Assembly: GCA_003963125.1 (NCBI GenBank)
Contig: RXJK01000054.1
Span: 1 to 38,015 of the forward strand
Direction of reading: 5' to 3'
DNA: 38,015 nucleotides
Source of the DNA: Hyphomicrobiales bacterium
GTDB lineage: Bacteria > Pseudomonadota > Alphaproteobacteria > Rhizobiales > Hyphomicrobiaceae
Shown here: positions 30,065 through 38,015 of the stretch, one piece after another
How the letters are laid out: every line of letters begins with the position of its first letter
Position numbering within the stretch: the first letter of the stretch is position 1
The notes under the pieces: generated by a model
What the model was told of the DNA's origin: nothing
What the model saw: the letters and a program-made list of their open reading frames with translations, nothing else
Databases searched by the model: none
Program-made: the position numbers and the translations under genes

Positions 30065-30117
30065 CGACGGCTCCATCGCTCCAGCAATGCGGCCGTCTCG
30101 GTTTCAGGCGCGGCCGG

Positions 30118-30750
30118 TTACGCCTTCTTACGTGGCGGCGGAGCGGTGTTTTTGTATGACGGCCGCTCGCTGAGTTTGGCCACATAGGCCTGCAGGTTCG
30201 GGAACTTCGCCAGGATTTCCGCTCCCTGCGGGAAGTTTCCAAGGGTCGCCAGCATCGGCAGCACGTTCATGTCGGCATAGGTGAGGCCGTTGCCGACGAG
30301 ATAGCCTGTCGGCGTCACGGCCTTGTCGAGGGCCGCGCAAACGTTCTCGATCTGCGGGAGTGCGGCGGTGATCTTGGCCGTGTCGGGGCCCTTGGCCTTG
30401 TCATAGAAGACCGAGGGCACGACGAACTCGCGCATGATCCAGCGGTCGACCTTGACGTTGCCGAACGAGACCCACTGCTCCACCTGGGCGCAGCCCACCG
30501 TGTCCTCGGGGATGAACTTCGGGCCCGGGAAGGCCTTGTCGATGTAGGTGGCGATGGCCTTGCTCTCGAACAGCTGGACATCGCCGTGGCGCAGGCATGG
30601 CACCTGGCCCGCGGGATGGATAGCCTTGATCTCGTCGCACTGCGGGGCGAGCGGGTTCAGCGTGTAGGCGACGCCCTTCTCCTCGCACAGCATGCGCACG
30701 CTGCGGACGTAGTTGCTGAATGCCACCCCCAGGATTTCGAGCTTCGCCAT
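30118..30750 (-). CDS. Glutathione S-transferase family protein
   Basis: FSNYVRSVRMLCEEKGVAYTLNPL; HPAGQVPCL; LFESKAIATYIDKAF. Confidence 0.92.
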   Translation of the reverse strand: MAKLEILGVAFSNYVRSVRMLCEEKGVAYTLNPLAPQCDEIKAIHPAGQVPCLRHGDVQLFESKAIATYIDKAFPGPKFIPEDTVGCAQVEQWVSFGNVKVDRWIMREFVVPSVFYDKAKGPDTAKITAALPQIENVCAALDKAVTPTGYLVGNGLTYADMNVLPMLATLGNFPQGAEILAKFPNLQAYVAKLSERPSYKNTAPPPRKKA

Positions 30751-30768
30751 GAATCAATTCCTCCGCTT

Positions 30769-31557
30769 TCAGACGATTTTTATGGACATATCGGGCAGGC
30801 CTTCGATCTTGCAGAGCAACGTGTCGCCGACGACGACCGGCCCGACGTTCTCGGGCGTGCCGGAATAGATGATGTCGCCCGCCATCACCTCGTTGGCTTC
30901 CGACAGCTTGGAGATCTGCTCGGCGACGCTCCAGATCATGTGGGCGAGCGTCGCGTCCTGCTTCACGGTGCCGTTGACGGCGAGCGAGATGCGGCCCTTG
31001 GTCGGATGCCCGACCATCTCCACCGGATGGATGGGGCCGATGGGGGCGGAGCGATCGAACGACTTGCCGATTTCCCATGGCTTCTTCTGGTCGCCCATGG
31101 CGCGCTGCAGGTCGCGGCGGGTCATGTCGAGCCCCACGGCATAGCCGAAGACGTGGTCGAGCGCCTTGTCGATCGGGATATCGCGGCCGCCGGACTTCAG
31201 GGCGACGACCAGCTCGCATTCGTAATGGTAGTTTTTGGTGAGCGTGGGATAGGGGTGATCGACGATGCCGTTGGCCGGCACGAGCTGGATGGCGTCGGTC
31301 GGCTTCTGGAAGAAGAAGGGCGGCTCGCGCGTGGGGTCCGAGCCCATCTCGCGGGCGTGGGCGGCATAGTTGCGGCCGATGCAGTAGATGCGGCGAACCG
31401 GGAACTGCTCCTCGCGCCCGACGATCGGGATCAGCGTCTGCTTGATGGGGAACAATGGCTTGGCGGCCGTCTGGGCGTGCACCGTGCCGCCCAGAGCCGT
31501 AGCGCCTGCCAGCAAAGCGCCGCCTGACAGCAGCGCGCGTCGAGCCACATCCGTCAT
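30769..31557 (-). CDS. Fumarylacetoacetate hydrolase family protein (fumarylpyruvate hydrolase-like) with N-terminal Tat/Sec-like signal
   Basis: RRIYCIGRNYAAHAREMGSDPTREPPFFFQKPTDAI; GYAVGLDMTRRDLQ; N-terminus MTDVARRALLSGGALLAGATALGGTVHAQ. Confidence 0.88.
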   Translation of the reverse strand: MTDVARRALLSGGALLAGATALGGTVHAQTAAKPLFPIKQTLIPIVGREEQFPVRRIYCIGRNYAAHAREMGSDPTREPPFFFQKPTDAIQLVPANGIVDHPYPTLTKNYHYECELVVALKSGGRDIPIDKALDHVFGYAVGLDMTRRDLQRAMGDQKKPWEIGKSFDRSAPIGPIHPVEMVGHPTKGRISLAVNGTVKQDATLAHMIWSVAEQISKLSEANEVMAGDIIYSGTPENVGPVVVGDTLLCKIEGLPDMSIKIV

Positions 31558-31708
31558 GTCCTGTCTCCGTCCCTAGAACCGATCCTGCGGGTCTATCGTC
31601 CGCGGCATGCGGTGTCAGCCTCGCTCTTGCGACGAGGTTCTTTGAAATTATTGCCTGTTCGGATGGAGGCAGCAATCGCCTTCGCGATGGCCGTCCGCCT
31701 ACGGCCTC

Positions 31709-33130
<1,422 letters not shown>

Positions 33131-33134
<4 letters not shown>

Positions 33135-34192
33135 GCCGGCTTCTCCACGGCGACGGGTTCGACGGACGCAGGCACTTTGCGGCGGCGCATGCGCTCGGAG
33201 AAGATGCTGACGACGCCGGCGGGTCGCCACAGGCAGATGGCGAGGATCAAGAGCCCGTAGATGATAAGATCGATCGTCTTGCCGGTGCCGCCGAGCCAGA
33301 TACGGCTGTATTCCGACAGGGGCACGAGGATCGCCGCGCCGACAGCGGGGCCCCAGAGCGTGCCGCTGCCGCCGAGCACCGTCATCAGAACGACGATGAC
33401 GGAGATGTCGGTCGAGAAGACGCGTTCGGGGTCGAGGACGAGGATGTACTGCGCATAGAAGGAGCCTGCGACGGCCATCATGGCGGCGGAGAGCATGAAC
33501 GCCATCACCTTGTGGCGTGCGACGGCGATGCCGAGGCTCGCGGCCGCATCGGGTTCGTCACGCACGGCCGTCAGGCGGAAACCGAAGCGGCTGCGGCGCA
33601 GGTACCAGACGAGGGCGAAGCCCAGCGTCGCGGCGCCGAGGGCGAGGTAATAATACGATACCTTGCCGACGTGGAACTGCAGATCCCACCACGGCGAGCC
33701 GCGCTTGATGGGGTAGATCATGCCGGACGCCGCGCCCACATACTCCCAACGCTGGAAGATGATCTGCACGCTCGAGCCGATGAGCAGCGTTGCGATCGCG
33801 AAGTAGTGGCCCTTGAGGCGCAACGTCGGCAGGCCGACGAGCATGGCCGCGATTGCCGCCGCGATCATGCCGAGGAGGACGCCGATCCACGGCGTGCCGC
33901 CGAACTTCACGACGACGACGCCCGTCGCATAGGCGCCGATGCCGAAGAACATCGCGTGGCCGAGGCTGATCTGCCCCGAGATGCCGGCCATGACGTTCCA
34001 GGCCTGCGCCATCAGCGCGTAGAGGAAGATCATGATCATGACGTGGTGCGAGAACGTCGAGGTGCCGGCCAGCGGGAAAACCACGAGGGCAATGGCGAGC
34101 AGGGCGCCGAGTGCGATCGCCCACACGGGCGGACGCGGCCAAAGCGGTTCGGCCCGAGCTGCCTCGAGAAGACGCGTCTTATCGGTCGTCAT
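33131..34192 (-). CDS. ABC transporter permease, LivM family (system 2)
   Basis: MAGISGQISLGHAMFFGIGAYATGVVV; overlaps livG start. Confidence 0.93.
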
Positions 34193-34195
34193 GGA

Positions 34196-35059
34196 TCAGA
34201 ACCTGCCGAACAGACCAGTGGGACGAGCGATGACGACGGCGAGGTAGAGACCGAACACGACGAGCGCCTTGTAGGAGGGATCGAACAGCACGCCGCCGAT
34301 GCTCTCCACGAGCCCGATCAGCACGCCGGCGACGAGGCTGCCGAGAATGCTTCCGAAGCCGCCCAGCGCCACCGCCACGAAGGCGAGCGTAGCAAAATTC
34401 ACGCCGACATCCGGAAAGATGTAGAAGAATGTCGAAAGCATGCTGCCCGCGACGCCGACACAGCCGAGGCCGATGGCCCAGCCCAGCGCCGACATGCGCT
34501 CCGTCGGGATACCCATGACCGCGGCGGCCTGCCGGTCCTGCGCGGTGGCCTGAAGTGCCAGGCCCGTCTCGGTGCGCGTGACGAAGAGCCACAGCAGGAT
34601 GAAGGCCAAGAGGCAGATGCCGCCGGCCACGAGTTGCGGTTGCCCGATGAATATTCCACCAGCCTGAACGCGGCCCGCGATCCAGGGATTGGTGATCGTA
34701 CGAAAGTCCGGAGACCAGAGGAACTGTGCGCCCGCGCGCAGCGCGACGGCGAGCCCGAATGTGCCGCAGACTTGGGCAAGCATCGGCGCGGTCAGCAGTC
34801 TCCGGATGATCCCGTAGTGCACGGCGAGACCGCTCAGGCCAAGGATGATCACCACGAGAGGCAATGAAATGAGGGGATCGAGGCCCAGCACCCAGAACCA
34901 GAACGATGCGAACATGGCGAGCATGAGAAACTCGCCATGTGCAAAATTTACGATCTCCATGAGCCCAAAAATCAGGCTCAGGCCTACGGCGACCAACGCG
35001 TAGATGAGGCCCATGAGAAGGCCGCTGACGACGGCTTGGATGAGGACTTCGCTAGACAA
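34196..35059 (-). CDS. ABC transporter permease, LivH family (system 2; TTG start)
   Basis: SSEVLIQAVVSGLLMGLIYALVAVGLSLIFGLMEIVNFAHGEFLML. Confidence 0.92.
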   Translation of the reverse strand: MSSEVLIQAVVSGLLMGLIYALVAVGLSLIFGLMEIVNFAHGEFLMLAMFASFWFWVLGLDPLISLPLVVIILGLSGLAVHYGIIRRLLTAPMLAQVCGTFGLAVALRAGAQFLWSPDFRTITNPWIAGRVQAGGIFIGQPQLVAGGICLLAFILLWLFVTRTETGLALQATAQDRQAAAVMGIPTERMSALGWAIGLGCVGVAGSMLSTFFYIFPDVGVNFATLAFVAVALGGFGSILGSLVAGVLIGLVESIGGVLFDPSYKALVVFGLYLAVVIARPTGLFGRF

Positions 35060-35082
35060 TTGACGAACGCTCCAGAAACACG

Positions 35083-35106
35083 GCGTAATCCGGCCCGACG
35101 TTACGC
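35083..35106. promoter_or_regulatory. Inverted repeat in the divergent livH/SBP promoter region
   Basis: GCGTAA-N12-TTACGC. Confidence 0.35.
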
Positions 35107-35126
35107 ACCTAAAAGGAGTGAGGTCA

Positions 35127-36389
35127 ATGAACCCCTTGAAACTCGCTTGCGCAGCGGCCGTGCTTTTTGCCGGCACCGTTGCGGCGCAAGCCCAAGAGGA
35201 AGTCCGCATCGGCGGGCTGTACCCGTTGTCGGGTCCGGTCGCGCAGGTCGGTATCGATGCCGTCGCTGCCCTGAAGACGGTTGTCGAGATCGTTAACGAG
35301 GGCGCCGATCTCCCACTTCCACTCGCCAAGTCGAAAGGCTTGCCGGGGCTCAAGGGTGCGAAGATCAAACTCTTCATCGCCGACCACCAGGGCAAGCCCG
35401 AAGTCGGCCTCAGCGAAACGGAACGCCTCATCACGCAGGACAAGGTGCACGCCATGATCGGCGCGTACTTCTCCTCCGTCACGGTGGCCGCGAGCCAGGC
35501 AACGGAGCGTGCCGGCGTGCCCTTCATGAACGGCTCGTCGACCTCGCCTGCACTCACCGAGCGCGGCTTCCAGTTCTTCTTCCGCACCACGCCGACGGAT
35601 GAAGATTTCTCGAAGCTGATGTTCGACTTCATGAAGGATCTGTCCGCCAAGACGGGCAAGAAGATCGAGAGCGTGTCGCTCTTCCACGAGGACACGGCCT
35701 ACGGGTCCGACAGCGCGAAGGTGCAGAATCGTCTCGCCAAGGAGCAGGGCTACAAGGTTCTCGAGGACATCACCTACAAGGCGCAGACGACGTCGCTCTC
35801 CTCGGAAGTGCAGCGCCTGAAGGCTGCCAACGCCGACGCGTTGCTGCCCTCCTCCTATACGTCCGACACGTTCCTGCTGCTCCGGACGTCGAAGGAACTC
35901 GACTACAATCCCAAGCTGATCGTGGCGCAGAATGCGGGCTTCACCGATCCCACGTTCATCAGCACGATGGGCAAGGACGCGGAAGGCGCCATCACGCGCT
36001 CGCCCTACAACGGCGATCTCGCCAAGCGCATTCCGCTGATCACGAAGGTCAACGAGATCTTCAAGAAGCACTCGAACGGTCGCGACCTGTCCGACGTGCC
36101 GGCGCGTGAGGTCACGGCCATGTTCACGCTGCTCGATGCGTTCAACCGCGCCGGCTCGACCGACCCGGAGAAGGTGCGTGCGGCACTGGCGGCGACGGAC
36201 ATCCCGCCCGATCAGCTGATCGTTCCCTACAAGGGCGTGAAGTTCGACGCGAAGGGGCAGAACACCCTGGTGCGACCGATCCTGATGCAGGTGCAGAAGG
36301 GCGCCTACTGCACGGTCTATCCGTTCGAGCTTGCGAGCTGCGACGTGCAGTATCCGATCCCGACGTGGGCCGAGAAGGCGAAGATGTAA
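35127..36389 (+). CDS. Branched-chain amino acid-type ABC transporter substrate-binding protein (system 2)
   Basis: Signal peptide; EEVRIGGLYPLSGPVAQVGIDAVAALKTVVE; SD aaaaggagtgaggtca. Confidence 0.93.
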   Translation: MNPLKLACAAAVLFAGTVAAQAQEEVRIGGLYPLSGPVAQVGIDAVAALKTVVEIVNEGADLPLPLAKSKGLPGLKGAKIKLFIADHQGKPEVGLSETERLITQDKVHAMIGAYFSSVTVAASQATERAGVPFMNGSSTSPALTERGFQFFFRTTPTDEDFSKLMFDFMKDLSAKTGKKIESVSLFHEDTAYGSDSAKVQNRLAKEQGYKVLEDITYKAQTTSLSSEVQRLKAANADALLPSSYTSDTFLLLRTSKELDYNPKLIVAQNAGFTDPTFISTMGKDAEGAITRSPYNGDLAKRIPLITKVNEIFKKHSNGRDLSDVPAREVTAMFTLLDAFNRAGSTDPEKVRAALAATDIPPDQLIVPYKGVKFDAKGQNTLVRPILMQVQKGAYCTVYPFELASCDVQYPIPTWAEKAKM

Positions 36390-36412
36390 GCACTTCGCTT
36401 TGAGGTGAAACG

Positions 36413-36450
36413 AGGCCTCGCGCGGCAACGCGCGGGGCCTTTGTGTTTTT
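36413..36450 (+). terminator. Rho-independent terminator after the substrate-binding protein gene
   Basis: aggcctcgcgcg-gcaa-cgcgcggggcct then ttgtgttttt. Confidence 0.85.
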
Positions 36451-36461
36451 GGGCGGCCTGC

Positions 36462-37145
36462 TCAAGCCCGACCGGTGAAGACCGAAAATTCCAAGCCACC
36501 GTCGAAGGGAAGGGTCATGCTCGTGAAGCCGCGAGCTGGATCGCGCACGAATGCCAGGTAGTCCGCATAGTCGGACCTCTGGATTTGCGTGTTGTCGCAG
36601 ACGACCACGGCACCGGGCCGCAGGTGCGGGGCAACGAGCTCGATGGCTGCGCGTGCGTAGCGGATCCAGATGTCGACCAGGACGAAATCGATCGCAGGCG
36701 GCAGCGTCTTCAGGGTCTCGCGGAAATCGCCCTCGCGCAGGTCGATGAGATCGGCCACGCCGGCGGCAGCGAAGTTGGCGCGTGCTTGCGCTGCTTTCGA
36801 CGGCTCGTACTCGGTCGCCACGACAATGCCTTCGCCACCCAGCGCGGCGAGGTTGGCGCGAACGGCTGCAGCCAGATAGAGCGTTGAGACGCCGAACGAG
36901 GTACCGATTTCAATGACGCGTCGGGCGCCCGTCGCGCGGCAGAGCCGGGTGCAGAACTCCGCCTTGTCTCTGTCGAGCGCCACCAGCTTGTCGCGCCGAA
37001 AGGTTTTCAGATCCTCTTCCGATACGGTCGAACCGGCGGCTCTGCGATCGGCTTCGAAGGCTGCGAGCGCCGCGGTCTGCGCGTCGCTGAGGGCGTGCAG
37101 GCGCGAGAGCACACCTTGCAGGGCGGGATCGGTGGTCAACGGCAT
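36462..37145 (-). CDS. Class I SAM-dependent O-methyltransferase
   Basis: ARRVIEIGTSFGVSTLYLAAAVR; VVATEYEPSKAAQARANFAAAG; DFVLVDIW. Confidence 0.88.
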   Translation of the reverse strand: MPLTTDPALQGVLSRLHALSDAQTAALAAFEADRRAAGSTVSEEDLKTFRRDKLVALDRDKAEFCTRLCRATGARRVIEIGTSFGVSTLYLAAAVRANLAALGGEGIVVATEYEPSKAAQARANFAAAGVADLIDLREGDFRETLKTLPPAIDFVLVDIWIRYARAAIELVAPHLRPGAVVVCDNTQIQRSDYADYLAFVRDPARGFTSMTLPFDGGLEFSVFTGRA

Positions 37146-37149
37146 GGTG

Positions 37150-37230
37150 CTCCCTTCGCTGGCATGACCCAGGCAGGTTCGACGGGTGTGATCTCAGCCC
37201 GCACGTCGCGGGCACCCCGGTGTCCTCACC
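37150..37230 (-). promoter_or_regulatory. TPP riboswitch (THI box) immediately upstream of the O-methyltransferase gene
   Basis: Minus strand: ggtgaggacaCCGGGGTGCCcgcgacgtgcggGCTGAGAtcacACCCGTcGAACCTGcCTGGgtcATGCCAGCGaAGGGAgcaccATG; matches thiM/thiC-type aptamer conserved blocks. Confidence 0.9.
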
Positions 37231-37273
37231 CTCGCAGCAACGGGTGCGCGCGGCAAGTGCTTCAGCATGAAGT

Positions 37274-37816
37274 TTACGAGGAGCGCAACGTTGCGCGCTG
37301 TGATCTTTGTGCGCGCTTGGCTGGCCTCGGCGCCGCAGATGCTTTCACCGGCAGCGGCAGCTTCGTCGTCTGCTTGAGGCGGTCGAGGACGATCGAGGAG
37401 CGGACCTGCGCCACGCTGCCGTGCGGCAGCAGCACGTCGTTGAGGATGCGCGAAAGTCTTTCGAGGTCGGGCACGATGAGCTTCATCAGGTAGTCGGCCT
37501 CGCCGGTGAGGGAGTAGGCCTCCTGCACTGCGTCGAGACCGTCGATCAGCTTCTGGAAGCGGCGCGAATTGTCCGGGGAGTGCGCGGCGAGGCGGACCTG
37601 CACGAACACGGTGATGCGCAGGCCTAACGCCTCGGCGGACAGGCACGCCCGATAGGCCTCGATGATGCCCTGGGCTTCGAGGGCCGCGCGCCGGCGCGAG
37701 CATTGCGAGGGCGATAGCCCCGCCTTCTCCGCGAGTTCGAAATTGGTCAGACGGCCTTCGTCCTGCAGCGCTGCCAGGAGCCGCAGGTCGATCTCGTCGA
37801 TGCTCGATGTTTGCAT
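37274..37816 (-). CDS. Lrp/AsnC family transcriptional regulator
   Basis: IDEIDLRLLAALQDEGRLTNFELAEKAGLSPSQCSRRRAALEAQGIIEAYRA. Confidence 0.93.
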   Translation of the reverse strand: MQTSSIDEIDLRLLAALQDEGRLTNFELAEKAGLSPSQCSRRRAALEAQGIIEAYRACLSAEALGLRITVFVQVRLAAHSPDNSRRFQKLIDGLDAVQEAYSLTGEADYLMKLIVPDLERLSRILNDVLLPHGSVAQVRSSIVLDRLKQTTKLPLPVKASAAPRPAKRAQRSQRATLRSS

Positions 37817-37946
37817 GTTTTCATTCCAAAACGCACGAACTGTGCGGTATAGGACTGCCATTCGACGTGAATGCAAGCACATTGCAGGCCGTGTGCGCTA
37901 GTCTGATTTGCATCGGAAATTGCAGCGCCAGCCACGAGGACGCGCC

Positions 37947-38015
37947 ATGGGCCCCTTCCCGCACGATGCTCTGCCTGCCGCAATCAGCGCCGCCAACCCC
38001 GCCGGCACGGATGGA
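37947..38015 (+). CDS. hpd: Probable 4-hydroxyphenylpyruvate dioxygenase, 5' end only (runs off the window)
   Basis: Translation MGPFPHDALPAAISAANPAGTDG resembles alphaproteobacterial HppD N-termini; divergent Lrp regulator. Confidence 0.65.
   Translation, partial: MGPFPHDALPAAISAANPAGTDG

Noticed and set aside
31689-31706. Hairpin ggccgt-N6-acggcc after livF of system 2
   Set aside because: Short stem with no U-tract; too weak to call a terminator.
33512-34867. 451-aa plus-strand ORF
   Set aside because: Antisense to livM/livH of system 2; Asp/Glu/Arg/His-rich shadow composition.
35124-36428. 434-aa minus-strand ORF
   Set aside because: Antisense to the substrate-binding protein gene.

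Overview
GC-rich alphaproteobacterial (Hyphomicrobiales-like) chromosomal window. From left to right it holds: a LivHMGF-type ABC transporter; a CoxG-family gene; assorted single genes (lipoprotein, thioesterase, secreted astacin-type metalloprotease, CheW, phasin, EamA transporter); a microaerobic block (FixK-like Crp/Fnr regulator, UspA, OmpR-type response regulator, FixL-like hybrid PAS kinase, hemN, ccoNOQP and ccoGHIS); a probable methylsuccinyl-CoA dehydrogenase; YihY/BrkB; a cytochrome P450; GST and FAH-family genes; a second Liv ABC system with a divergent substrate-binding protein; a SAM-dependent O-methyltransferase; an Lrp regulator; and the start of a probable hpd gene. The most striking non-coding signal is a near-consensus TPP riboswitch (THI box) on the minus strand, ending a few nt before the O-methyltransferase start codon. 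This is an unexpected gene for a thiamin riboswitch. The second notable theme is a hybrid-FixL / OmpR-type regulator / FixK layout with a direct-repeat operator candidate upstream of fixK and a shared FNR/FixK box between hemN and ccoN. All calls are by eye; no searches were run.
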